Shown here: positions 32,705-42,731 of the stretch, in pieces
Numbering within the stretch: position 1 is the stretch's first letter
Layout of the letters: every line of letters begins with the position of its first letter
Origin: Galeopsis tetrahit
Taxonomy: Eukaryota; Streptophyta; Magnoliopsida; Lamiales; Lamiaceae
Length of the DNA stretch: 64,000 nt
Direction: 5' to 3'
Assembly: GCA_963675135.1 (NCBI GenBank)
Contig: OY776131.1
Location: 32,449,381 to 32,513,380, forward strand
The notes under the pieces: model-generated
Seen by the model: the letters and a program-made list of their open reading frames with translations, nothing else
Told to the model about the DNA's origin: nothing
The model's database searches: none
Program-made: the position numbers and the translations under genes

Positions 32705-33313
32705 TCAATGTTCCTGTTCATCAACTTCATCCACAAAGTAAATAGATGCAAGATGTGCAACTACATCAGTAACAGCAGCATCTCCTCCAGCATCAGGTAC
32801 AACACCAGCATCAGCAGCAGCTGGAACTCCATCTTCATTTATCTCCTCAATGACCACATTGGAGTTGGATGGTGGTGGTACTCCCCCTGTTGTAGGTGAA
32901 AGTAGGTTGGTCCACCTGTCCTTCAGGAACTGAAGTTCATCTATTGTTTCCTGCAAGTGTTGGAGTTGGAGTTTGATGAATTCCTGTGAAAGATACACAT
33001 TACCAGAAATGTTGACACGAATGTTCTCAACATTTGGGGGTGCATTTCTCTGATGTGTTCTGGAAGGGCCTGGTTGATCAGAAGTAGAGGGTCTGGAAGA
33101 TCTCTGTGGACTATCAGTACCAGGAGCAACTGTGGGCAAATCAATGATTCTGTCCCCAATCAATAAGGCAGGAGCAATAGCAAGCAGTGGCACTCTCCCC
33201 CTCAAGACATCAGTCTTCTTAGCAGTGAAGCCATGGTGCTTCAGATAGTTTGAAATCAAGACTGGATAGGGCAGATTTCCTTTCCCAGTAGTTTTCCCAG
33301 TAAATTTCCTCAT
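32705..33313 (-). CDS. Copia accessory protein, C-terminal ORF
   Basis: 202 codons starting MRKFTGKTTGKGN. Residues about 15-60 (NLPYPVLISNYLKHHGF onward) resemble the conserved core of plant transposon proteins found downstream of pol in SIRE-like elements. A helical, Leu/Gln-rich stretch follows at about 110-140, then an acidic tail. Its ATG overlaps the TGA of the preceding ORF, so the two may be one frame-shifted gene or two coupled ORFs. No function is known. Confidence 0.6.
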   Translation of the reverse strand: MRKFTGKTTGKGNLPYPVLISNYLKHHGFTAKKTDVLRGRVPLLAIAPALLIGDRIIDLPTVAPGTDSPQRSSRPSTSDQPGPSRTHQRNAPPNVENIRVNISGNVYLSQEFIKLQLQHLQETIDELQFLKDRWTNLLSPTTGGVPPPSNSNVVIEEINEDGVPAAADAGVVPDAGGDAAVTDVVAHLASIYFVDEVDEQEH

Positions 33314-34515
33314 ATGGTGAAAGATGGTATGTCCCAGATTGAACTTCTTAAGTATAGAAATCCTTCATTTTCTGCCTCAGAAGGCAGTTCCTCATCAGGA
33401 TCAGTGTCTCTATCATGTGCAGAGGAGCTTTTGGATGAGCTCTTTGCCTCAGAAGATGAGCTGTCTCCACTTCCATCATCATCAGGTTCTGGTGTGGGCT
33501 CTTTTGCAGCAGCAAATGACTCAGCATTCTTCTTAAGAGATTCTTGCATGTCTCTTAGGCAAACATTGAAATCAGAATCAGAGTCTGATTCAGCAGGTTC
33601 TTCTTCAGGGATCATCTTGGCTTTCCCTTTTTCTTTAGGATCAGCAGCAACTTTCTTCCTTCGTTCAACAGCAGCTTTCTTTGGTTTCTCAGCAACAGTG
33701 GCAACTTCGGTTTCTTCATCAGATTCAGTGAACACTTGAATCGGTTCACTAGCATCAGCTCCGGCTTTCTTCTTCTTCCTCATAGATTCAGAGTAATCTA
33801 TTCGGGTAAACACACGGTTTGACCTCCTCCTTTGGACAGGGCTTCTCTGTCTTTTTCCTTTCTGTGCATTCTTTTTTAGAGGAATGGGAGCAGACTCATC
33901 ACAGACTGAGAGTGAAGAATTTGTACCATCATCAGAAGCTTCAGCATCTTCCATTTCGACATCCTCAGAATTGGATGCATCAGCACTAGCTTCTCCTTCA
34001 GCAACGGTTTTCACATTCCGTTCCGGTGCAGCTGGCTCAGTAGGGTTTGAAGAATTTGGGGTTTTGGCAGCAGCAGCCATTTGGGCAGTTTGTTCGGCCA
34101 AATAGCTCGAGATATCCACAGTGATATCTCCAAACGTCATCACAGGTAGATGACCAGTAGTCCGAAGAGTGTTGGATACCTCTTCAACAGCCCTAGTGAA
34201 TTCTTCAACAGTTGAGTCTTGTGGGATGTGGGTAGTTGGTGGAGTAGTTTGTGGAACAGGAGTGGTTGTTGATGGAGTTGCAGAGACATTGGTGTCGGCA
34301 TTTGAGGAATTTGACTGTTGTGAGGCCATTGAAGCAAGAAGATTGAGAGAATTTTGGGCGTTTTGATCGGAAGATTCAGGAGAAGAGTGTGAGTGAGAGT
34401 GTGATCGAGGGTGGTTTCCAGCTATTAAGAAGAATCGGTTGGATTTCCAAGGTAGGTTTTTGAGAGTGTATGTAGTAAATTTGGGAAATACACGGCCAAA
34501 GAACAGTTTCTGCAA
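33310..34515 (-). CDS. Copia accessory protein, N-terminal ORF
   Basis: 401 codons, probably beginning at the internal MASQQSNS (residue 62). It is low-complexity: Thr/Pro-rich first, then acidic Ser/Glu/Asp runs, and basic patches such as KKNAQKGKRQRSPVQRRRSN that could be nuclear signals. There is no signal peptide or membrane span, so the label env-like describes position only. It lies about 0.8 kb after pol in the element's orientation. Confidence 0.55.
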   Translation of the reverse strand: MQKLFFGRVFPKFTTYTLKNLPWKSNRFFLIAGNHPRSHSHSHSSPESSDQNAQNSLNLLASMASQQSNSSNADTNVSATPSTTTPVPQTTPPTTHIPQDSTVEEFTRAVEEVSNTLRTTGHLPVMTFGDITVDISSYLAEQTAQMAAAAKTPNSSNPTEPAAPERNVKTVAEGEASADASNSEDVEMEDAEASDDGTNSSLSVCDESAPIPLKKNAQKGKRQRSPVQRRRSNRVFTRIDYSESMRKKKKAGADASEPIQVFTESDEETEVATVAEKPKKAAVERRKKVAADPKEKGKAKMIPEEEPAESDSDSDFNVCLRDMQESLKKNAESFAAAKEPTPEPDDDGSGDSSSSEAKSSSKSSSAHDRDTDPDEELPSEAENEGFLYLRSSIWDIPSFTI

Positions 34516-35345
34516 ATACAGTACTTAACAAAAACTCGAAAAAGACAATTAGCAAAATAAATCACAATTAATTGAGTTTTATAGAGAGAATGAGTGTAGT
34601 TGGAGCTTAACACGATTAATTCCAGAAATAATTTGATAGTGCTCCACATTTTTAGCCACAACCTAGATCATGGTTTAATTTGTGGGAAAAATCAATTTTA
34701 TTAATTAATTGAGTAATTAAGAAGTTTCTAGAATTTTTACTTAGTCCAAGCATAATCTGAAAAATAAAAAAACGTGGATTAGTATATAGTTAAATAAATA
34801 AAATAAATCTCAATAAATAATTAAATAATTACAACAGATAAAAATAAATTCGAATCAGGCAATGTTGTGCTCAAAACTGTTACAAACACCTCAACACGGT
34901 TTTTACATGAATTTGCTTCATTTGTGTTGCACCATATTTTTTCCTTTTGTGTTATAGCATCTAATTTGTATTGATCCATTCTTCCTGTAGAGTACATCGT
35001 AGTAGCGAACTCCGTGCCCCATACTTACTTAATGGATTACAAATATGTTGATGTTTTTACCAAATATCACCTTTTGGAAAGAAGGCATCGTAGTAGCGAA
35101 CTCCGTGCTCCATAGTTACTCAGTGATTTGGTACATCTTTTAGTATGCTAATAACATTCTCATTTTTATGCATTTGAGAGGTGTAAGACATGTTTATTTT
35201 TGCACTCCAAGGTTCTTAGATTCGTAGATATTTTACAAAGGAATTATTTAACTAAGTAAGAAATAAATTCAAATTATAAAATTTATACAACCCATGATGT
35301 TGTCCCAAATGCTACCGCATTTGTGACAACATCCATCCGAATTTT
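34516..35345 (-). other. Copia spacer between pol and the accessory ORFs
   Basis: AT-rich. It includes a direct repeat of about 40 bp (CATCGTAGTAGCGAACTCCG at about 34994 and 35085). No gene is seen. Confidence 0.7.
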
Positions 35346-38300
35346 TCAAATAGTGCTCATCCCAAGAGATTTCCTCAAGATTGAGAATCTCTCATGGTCT
35401 AATGCCTTAGTAAAAATGTCAGCATTTTGTTTTTCAGTAGGTATATACTCCAACTTCACAATGTTCTTCTCTACTAAATCTCTCATAAAGTGATGTCTTA
35501 TGCTAATGTGCTTTGTGAGTGAGTGTTGTGCAGGATTCTTAGAAATGTTAATAGCACTAGTATTATCACAAAAGATTGTAAGTATACCATTCTCAATACC
35601 ATAGTCATGGAACATCTTGCTCAGCCACAAGAGTTGTGTACAGCAGCTTCCAGCAGCTATATACTCAGATTCTGCAGTAGATTGTGAAACACAATTCTGC
35701 TTCTTGCTGTGCCATGAAACAAGATTGTTTCCCATGTAGAAACATCCTCCACTCGTACTCTTTCTATCATCTATGTCTCCAGCCCAATCAGCATCACTAT
35801 AGCCAATCAAAATGTTGTTGGTGTCCTTAGTATACCAGATTCCAAGGTCACTTGTTCCTGAAACATACTTGATGATCCTCTTCACAGCATTCAGGTGTGA
35901 TTCCTTTGGATTTGCTTGGTACCTAGCACAAACACACACACTGTACATAATATCTGGTCTACTAGAGGTTAAATATAGTAAACTACCTATCATGGATCTG
36001 TAAAGTGTTGGATCAACATCTGTTCCAGCACTATCTTTGCAAAGTTTCAAAGTAGATCCCATAGGAGTTTTCATTGGTTTTGAATTCTCAAGACCAAATC
36101 TTTTAACCAAGTTCTTAGCATACTTACTCTGGGAGAAGAAAATACCATCACTGCATTGTTTGATTTGAAGACCTAGAAAATAGTTCAAGTCTCCAACCAT
36201 ACTCATTTCAAATGTTGCAGTCATTGCCTCAACAAATTTACTCAACATTTTATCACAAGTAGAACCAAACACAATGTCATCAACATATATTTGAGCAATT
36301 AGTATATTATTTTCAGTGTGCTTAATGAACAAAGTTCTATCTGCCTCTCCTCTAATAAATCCATATTCCAAAAGAAAGTCAGTAAGCCTACCATACCATG
36401 CTCTAGGAGCTTGTTTAAGGCCATATAATGCTTTCTTAAGTTTATATACATGATCAGGATACTGTGGATCTTCAAATCCTATAGGTTGTTCAACATATGC
36501 TTCTTCATTTAAAATGCCATTTAGAAATGCAGCCTTTACATCCATTTGATGAAGCTTAATATCAATAAAACATGCAATAGCTAGCAGTAATCTAATAGAT
36601 TCTATCCTAGCAACAGGTGCAAAAGTTTCATCAAAATCGACTCCTTCAACTTGGGTGTAACCTTGTGCTACTAACCTAGCCTTGTTCCTAACAATATTAC
36701 CAGATTCATCAGTTTTATTCTTGAATATCCACTTTGTTCCAATGACATTAGTATGACTAGGTCTTGGAACAAGTGTCCATACTTCATTTCTTTCAAACTG
36801 ACCAAGTTCTTCATGCATAACATTAATCCAGTTTTCATCAGTTAAGGCTTCTTTAGCACTCTTAGGTTCAATTTCAGATAAATAGCATTCAGCATTTACA
36901 ACATTACACATAGAAGACATGCATATTGTTCTTACCACATCTACCTTGTTTGATCTTACTCTTCCTCTTGTTTGCACTCCAACTGTAGCATCGCCTATGA
37001 TCTGGTCAGAAGGATGACTTTTACCTATTCTTGAAGAAGGATTCGTTTTGGGAATGTACTGGTCATTCTGTGAAGTTACAACTGTCTGTTCTGTCGATGT
37101 TGACTCAGATGTGTTAACATTTGGTGCAACATTCTCAGACTTCAGTGTATTCTCAGAAGTGTCAGTAACCTGTGATACATCTTCTTCATCTTTGTCATCT
37201 GTAAGACCTTTATCATCATCAAACACAACATTAACAGATTCTTGAACAGTGTTAGTTCTAAGGTTATAAACTCTATAAGCTTTACTATTTCTAGAATAGC
37301 CTAAAAAGAAACCTTTATCACTTTTAGAATCAAACTTATGAAGTTGATCCCTATCATTCAAAATGTAACACACACAACCAAATACATGAAAATATTTCAC
37401 ATTAGGTTTTCTGTTGTTCAAAATCTCATATGGTGTTTGATTAGTTCCAGAACGAATAAAAACCCTATTAATAATATGACATGCAGTATTCAATGCTTCT
37501 CCCCAAAATTTCTTAGCAAGACATTTGGATGTAAGCATAACTCTAGCCATTTCTTGTAAAGTTCTATTCTTTCTTTCAACAATTCCATTTTGTTGTGGAG
37601 TTTTAGGAGATGAATATTCTTGCAAGATACCCTTTTTATCACAAAAATCATTAAACATGCTGTTTTCAAATTCCCTACCATGACCAGTTCTAATACGGCC
37701 AACTTTCAAGTTAAACACATTTTTGAACCTCTTATAAAGAATTTTAAATGCAGCAAATGCTTCAGATTTGTCTCTCAAAGACTCTACCCAGGTATATCTA
37801 GAAAAATCATCTACCACAACTAAGGAATACCTCTTTCCTCCAATGCTTTCAGTTTCCATAGGACCCATCAAATCCATGTGCAGTAATTCAAAGCATCGAT
37901 GTGTAGTACAATGTGACAGCATTTTGTGTGACATTCTTACCTGCTTACCTTTTTGGCATGGTCCACATACAGTGGTGTTGTGAAACCTAAGTTCTGGAAT
38001 TCCTTTTACTGCATCTGCTTTGATTAGCTTTTTCATTGCTCTGTAATTTGCATGACCCAATCTTTGATGCCATAGAACATTTTCATCATGTTTTGACAAG
38101 TTACACATATTTGTTCCAATAAGATAGCAATTATCAGCTGACCTAGTACCAGTCATGACACAAACTTCATCTTTATTAAGAACATAACATGAATCTTTAT
38201 CAAATTTCACATGCAAATTATCACCACAAAGTTGACTAATGCTAATCAGATTTGCAAGTAAGCCATCAACATGTAATACATTTTTAAGCTTAGGAAAACC

Positions 38301-40295
38301 CTCAACATTCAAAGTTCCTTTACCAACAATCTTTCCTTTAGAACCTCCACCATATGTAACACTACCACTATTCAAGGTCACATAATCAGATAAGAAATCA
38401 ATACGACCTGTCATATGTCTTGAACAACCACTATCAAAGTACCATAATTCAGGTAAACATGCTTTTAAGGAGGTATGAACAACATTACAGGTAGCTTTTG
38501 GTTTCCATGCAGATTTCAAAAACTGTTTACCAGGATGTGACAGTTTCTTATGCAGCATTTTCAAGTTTTTCTGTTCTTCAAACAACTTTATACAGTAAGG
38601 ACGAATGTGACCAATTTTGAAACAGAAATGACAGATATACTTTCTCTTAACCTTGTGAGACTCTGTTTCTGCAGATGTTGACCCAGATGTGTCAACATTT
38701 GCCTTAACAAATTTCACAGGTTTTCTAAATTTATCAGAAATAGAAGCAGTAGTACCATCATAACCTAAACCATGATTATTAGACTTACCAGTAGCTATAG
38801 CATTATTTACCTCAGAAGCACTCTTGGAATATTTCTTGAAACATAAAGTAGAATTTATCAATTTCTCCTTTAAGTTACAGATTTCCAGATCTCTTTTGGT
38901 AAGAATAACTTCTAGCTTGGTGATTGTGTCTGTCAAATCCTCATTCCTTTTATTCAGAGAATCAAGGGTGAGTTTCTGATTTTTCCAATCATCTAACAAC
39001 TTTTGGTATTCATTGTCATCATTCCTTTTTCCTGCATCATCAACTAAACCATTAAAACAGTTCAAATCTGGGTGTCTCTGTTCTGATGTTGCTGTAGATG
39101 TTGAAACATCAGGTACAGCATCAGAATCTGTTTCATCCAGATCATCATCTGAGGAATCATTATAATCAATTCTGGTAAAATTAGAATATTCATTCTGATT
39201 TAATTCATCAAGATCATCATCAGAATCATCACTCAAGGTAGCACTAAAATTCAGTTTTTGCTTAAGTCTAGTATTGGCACATTCATTTGCATAATGACCA
39301 TAACCAGAACAAGCATTGCATTGAACTGATTTTCGAAATTCAGGATCATACCTTGGTTTACCTTCACTCTTTGATAGTCTTGGTGTGAATTGACCTTTCC
39401 TCCTTTCTGGTTGAGGTGTTGATGTGTTGATTTGAATCTTAGGCTGAATGTTTCTAGATTTGTTCACATATTTCTTAAGAAACTTATTAAAGTGCTTAGT
39501 GAGCAAGGCAACATTGTTAGGATTTTTGAGGCATACATCAAGCAATTCTTCATCAGTGTCAACTTCAGTAATGATGGGTTGAACTTCAGAAGTGTTTGAT
39601 GTTTCCCCTTTAAAAACCACAACTTTTTTATCAGCATTAGCTTCATCATCTTGATTAGTGTTTATCTCATAAGTTCTAAGAATACTCACTAACTCATTTT
39701 GACTTAACTTATCTGTATCTTTTGCCTCTTCAATAGCACAAATTTTAGCATCAAATCTTTTAGGAACAGATCTTAAAATCTTATGAACTACCCTAACATT
39801 AGAAATAGGGTCACCAAGAGAATGTGATTCATTGATAATCTCACTTAACCTTTCATTGTAGGCTGTAATTGTTTCATCTTCCCTCATTCGGAGATTCTCA
39901 AATTTTGTCCCCAACATTCGAAGCTTAGTCCTTCGAACACTTTCTGAACCCTCACAATGCTCTTGCAACCTGTCCCATGCATCTTTAGAAGTAGAACAGT
40001 TAGATATAATTTTAAACATTGAAACATCAACAGAAGTAAAAATAGCATTTAAAGCTTTAGAATTGTAGCTTGCTGTTGTTATTTCATCAGCCGTCCAGTC
40101 AACTTCTCTCTTGAGTTGTATTTCACCATCTGCGTCTGCTGGTCTTTTTGGAGCTTCCCAACCTGTAAGTACAGTCCTCCAGGCACGTTCATCAACTGAC
40201 TTGATGTACATACGCATCTTAGGCTTCCAATAAGCATAATTCGAACCATCTAAAACGGGTGGCCTAAGTGCCGTGGATATGTGATGTGTTTCCAT
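35346..40295 (-). CDS. Copia gag-pol polyprotein
   Basis: 1649 codons without a stop. Gag occupies residues 1 to about 300, with a CCHC knuckle at about 325-339 (CNACSGYGHYANEC) and a second at about 554-568 (CHFCFKIGHIRPYC). The protease motif WYFDSGCSRHMTG is near 620. The integrase HHCC finger starts near 743, followed by HMDLMGP with the first catalytic Asp. At the second catalytic position, near residue 870, the motif reads IRTGHGREF, with Gly where the family has Asp. The Glu region PQQNGIVERKNRT is intact. Reverse transcriptase (KLKKALYGLKQAPRAWY; YVDD near 1336) and RNase H (SDADWAGD, STAESEYIA, DNTSAI) are intact. It would copy its RNA inside cytoplasmic particles, but integration may need help because of the Asp-to-Gly change. 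Confidence 0.95.
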   Translation of the reverse strand: METHHISTALRPPVLDGSNYAYWKPKMRMYIKSVDERAWRTVLTGWEAPKRPADADGEIQLKREVDWTADEITTASYNSKALNAIFTSVDVSMFKIISNCSTSKDAWDRLQEHCEGSESVRRTKLRMLGTKFENLRMREDETITAYNERLSEIINESHSLGDPISNVRVVHKILRSVPKRFDAKICAIEEAKDTDKLSQNELVSILRTYEINTNQDDEANADKKVVVFKGETSNTSEVQPIITEVDTDEELLDVCLKNPNNVALLTKHFNKFLKKYVNKSRNIQPKIQINTSTPQPERRKGQFTPRLSKSEGKPRYDPEFRKSVQCNACSGYGHYANECANTRLKQKLNFSATLSDDSDDDLDELNQNEYSNFTRIDYNDSSDDDLDETDSDAVPDVSTSTATSEQRHPDLNCFNGLVDDAGKRNDDNEYQKLLDDWKNQKLTLDSLNKRNEDLTDTITKLEVILTKRDLEICNLKEKLINSTLCFKKYSKSASEVNNAIATGKSNNHGLGYDGTTASISDKFRKPVKFVKANVDTSGSTSAETESHKVKRKYICHFCFKIGHIRPYCIKLFEEQKNLKMLHKKLSHPGKQFLKSAWKPKATCNVVHTSLKACLPELWYFDSGCSRHMTGRIDFLSDYVTLNSGSVTYGGGSKGKIVGKGTLNVEGFPKLKNVLHVDGLLANLISISQLCGDNLHVKFDKDSCYVLNKDEVCVMTGTRSADNCYLIGTNMCNLSKHDENVLWHQRLGHANYRAMKKLIKADAVKGIPELRFHNTTVCGPCQKGKQVRMSHKMLSHCTTHRCFELLHMDLMGPMETESIGGKRYSLVVVDDFSRYTWVESLRDKSEAFAAFKILYKRFKNVFNLKVGRIRTGHGREFENSMFNDFCDKKGILQEYSSPKTPQQNGIVERKNRTLQEMARVMLTSKCLAKKFWGEALNTACHIINRVFIRSGTNQTPYEILNNRKPNVKYFHVFGCVCYILNDRDQLHKFDSKSDKGFFLGYSRNSKAYRVYNLRTNTVQESVNVVFDDDKGLTDDKDEEDVSQVTDTSENTLKSENVAPNVNTSESTSTEQTVVTSQNDQYIPKTNPSSRIGKSHPSDQIIGDATVGVQTRGRVRSNKVDVVRTICMSSMCNVVNAECYLSEIEPKSAKEALTDENWINVMHEELGQFERNEVWTLVPRPSHTNVIGTKWIFKNKTDESGNIVRNKARLVAQGYTQVEGVDFDETFAPVARIESIRLLLAIACFIDIKLHQMDVKAAFLNGILNEEAYVEQPIGFEDPQYPDHVYKLKKALYGLKQAPRAWYGRLTDFLLEYGFIRGEADRTLFIKHTENNILIAQIYVDDIVFGSTCDKMLSKFVEAMTATFEMSMVGDLNYFLGLQIKQCSDGIFFSQSKYAKNLVKRFGLENSKPMKTPMGSTLKLCKDSAGTDVDPTLYRSMIGSLLYLTSSRPDIMYSVCVCARYQANPKESHLNAVKRIIKYVSGTSDLGIWYTKDTNNILIGYSDADWAGDIDDRKSTSGGCFYMGNNLVSWHSKKQNCVSQSTAESEYIAAGSCCTQLLWLSKMFHDYGIENGILTIFCDNTSAINISKNPAQHSLTKHISIRHHFMRDLVEKNIVKLEYIPTEKQNADIFTKALDHERFSILRKSLGMSTI

Positions 40296-40355
40296 TGCTA
40301 ACCTATACTAAAAACACACTTGACCAAAGATCTAACCTAGTGTCGTCAGGTATCA

Positions 40356-40367
40356 GCTCTGATACCA
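40356..40367 (-). other. Copia primer-binding site
   Basis: TGGTATCAGAGC on the minus strand, two bases from the right LTR. It is complementary to the 3' end of plant initiator methionine tRNA. Confidence 0.9.
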
Positions 40368-40369
40368 AC

Positions 40370-41236
40370 TGAAAGTGTGCTGTGGTATGTATATGAAGTG
40401 TTTAAGTTTAAGTAGAATAATGTTGTACTAAATGTTGTGACAATTGGTACAACACTGACTCTAACAGAATATCAGAAATTAAGATTAACACAGCGGAAGA
40501 CTTGAAACACTAAAAACAAACGTGACACAATGGAAATAATTTTCACATAGATTTTATAAATAAAAATCTATGCTAGCCTTACGGCGAAAAACAATACTTA
40601 TCTTCAAGTACAAATGTTGTGTGAAATGTTACAGCATTAACATTCACAACGAAACTATAAACGAGGCAGGTGCCAAGTCTAGAAAACGAACTAAGTGTAT
40701 AAATTATACACTGTCGAAATGCCTAGTCTATCTAATGATTACACTCTCAATAGATAAGAAGACACACAGTCATACGGGTGGTATACAACGTATGAACTAA
40801 AATGTAGAACTATTGGCCACAATTTCCTAACAGGGATGAACGCTCGGTCTAGGATATTGATCGAATAGAGCACACCGAATTATGAAGCCTTCAATGGGTA
40901 TTTATAGTGTGGGATACGAAATTCTAGAGGCTTCCACATTGAGGTCCTATTTTTTAGGAAACTCAACTTCCACAACTTCCATGATCTTTCTAGATCCTTC
41001 TAGGCTGCTCCAGGTCGTTCCAAATGTATCTAGGCTGTTCTAGCATGTTCTCCAATGTTCTGGAATCTTCCAGGTTCCAGATCCTTGTAGAAGCTTCTAG
41101 ATCCTGCCAGAAATGCGACAACATTTAGGTCAACATTTAATGTAGCATTTCAGAAAAGACTTAGAAAAAATCTCGGAAGGTCAAATTCAAATGTTGTTGA
41201 TAATGTTAAGACATTTAAGAATTAACAACATCTACA
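40370..41236 (-). repeat. Copia 5' LTR (right copy)
   Basis: Functional promoter copy for the minus-strand element. The TATA box is at 40899-40906 and the heat-shock-element cluster at 41057-41101. Confidence 0.95.
41057..41101 (-). promoter_or_regulatory. Heat-shock-element cluster in the promoter LTR
   Basis: Identical to the cluster at 31856-31900. This copy would drive the element's transcript. Confidence 0.65.
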
Positions 41237-41584
41237 TATATTGTATTAAAATTTTAAAAATACACATGCAAAAAATGTAAAAAGAAATGTAGGAAAATTT
41301 AAAATAAAAAAGGAAAAGGAAAAAAAAATGAAGAAATAAAAAATTTGGAAAAAAAAAATTAAAAATTGAAAAAGAGTAGGGGAAAGGAAAATTAAAAAGT
41401 AAAAAATCGAGATTTATGACTAATTTCAATTTTTTTTTATTAATTATATTTTTACGATTTTTTTTTTTAAAATATGGGTGACTTGGTGGTGAATCGATTT
41501 TTTAGAGTTTATTTTATTATATTTTGTGTACATTAATAAAAGGATAATATATTCTTTTAAATGTGATTATTTTTCTAAAAATAT

Positions 41585-41795
41585 TTTGGGGTGAACTCAT
41601 TAAATGTGCGAGTGCAGATAATCGTGGTAAAACAATAATATGTGGGTGAACTCATAAAATGAGCGGGTATAGATAACTGTGGTAAAAAATAATTTTGGGG
41701 TGAACTCATAAAATGAGCGGGTGTAGATAACTGTTGTAAAAATATGATTAGGAGGTGAACTCATTAAATTAGTGGGTGCAGATAAAATATAAATA
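41585..41795 (-). repeat. Terminal tandem sub-repeats, right arm
   Basis: About four monomers (GGTGAACTCATAAAATGAGC then GGGTGTAGATAACTG) that are reverse complements of the left-arm monomers at 29165-29545. The flanking sequence 41242-41584 and 41796-41997 is AT-rich without genes. Confidence 0.8.
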
Positions 41796-42006
41796 AAAAA
41801 TCGAAATTGAAATTAGGGGGGTGCAAATCATTATTGGGTGAACTAAAAAAATTTGTGGGTGCGAGTTTATTGATGGTGAACTGAGTAAACAGATGGGTGT
41901 GTGACTGGAATCTGAGGCCCAGTCCCAAAGAAGGCCCAATAGCTGAAAAGTCATAGGTAGGGGACATGGTGCATCCAAGTGTATACAAGTATTTGGCAAT
42001 TATAAA

Positions 42007-42731
42007 TCCCTAAACTTTTGCAAAACATAACCTCAATCTACAAGGCTAAAGCCTATAAAACTTACAGCTTTCACTTGCGTAAATCCGTGATGGAAATGAA
42101 GGCTACTAGTTGTTATATATATATATATATATTTGTTATTTTTTAAACCTTTTATTTATTTACATATAATTTCAAAGTTTAAGGGTCAGCTTGATTGATA
42201 TTTATTTTGTTGAGTATCTAATAAAAAATGTGATTACTCTAAATTCTGGAATCATGATGTTAGACGGTGCACACTATTAAAAATTCAAATCAAATGGAAT
42301 TATAAAGATTAAAAAAAAATCTCGTTAAATATATTTTGTGGCTAGGTATAGATTATAAACATTATAATTAAATAAAATAAATTAGTATTTCTTCTATTTT
42401 GAAAAAGGTTATTTATATAATTTGCATCCAAATTAAAAATCTGACAAATTAGTTGACATCTTTATATTCATTCATTTACAACGAAATAAGATTAGCTAAA
42501 ATTAAATTAGCAAAAATAAAAAACGTGTATAAACTATTTCGTACATAAAATATACCGATTTAAAGCAAAAACCCCGTAAATCATTACTGGGTCAAATGAG
42601 TTTGACGTAAAAAAAAAAATCTTATATACGCAAAATAGAAAACTCACTCTCATGTCTTATGTTATTATATGAGTAAGTGTGTGTTACCACAAGGACAATT
42701 ATGAAAATGATCTCAATTGTGCATATTTCAT
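42007..42731. other. B-type filler DNA (U5), right part
   Basis: Continuation of the filler interrupted at 29042. AT-rich, no gene. Confidence 0.6.

Larger units (their letters stand above)
31169..41236 (-). mobile_element. Ty1/Copia LTR retrotransposon, very young, SIRE-like
   Basis: 10,068 bp on the minus strand with 867-bp LTRs, a 5-bp target duplication TATAT (31164-31168 and 41237-41241), an initiator-Met primer-binding site, a polypurine tract, one long gag-pol frame and accessory ORFs between pol and the 3' LTR. The accessory ORFs suggest the SIRE/Maximus lineage, which is inferred. The two LTRs differ at one base noticed (31989 G against 41190 A). Confidence 0.95.
29043..41997. mobile_element. 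Mutator-like or foldback-like DNA transposon, non-autonomous
   Basis: A perfect 9-bp target duplication AATTATAAA (29034-29042 and 41998-42006) flanks it, and U4 shows the empty site. The two ends are imperfect inverted repeats: GGGTCACATTTGCGTACCCC against the complement of the right end, with TTG, GTA, TGCACC and CCCC blocks aligned. Without the Copia it is about 2.9 kb. A 9-bp duplication is characteristic of Mutator-like elements. No transposase is seen. Confidence 0.75.
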
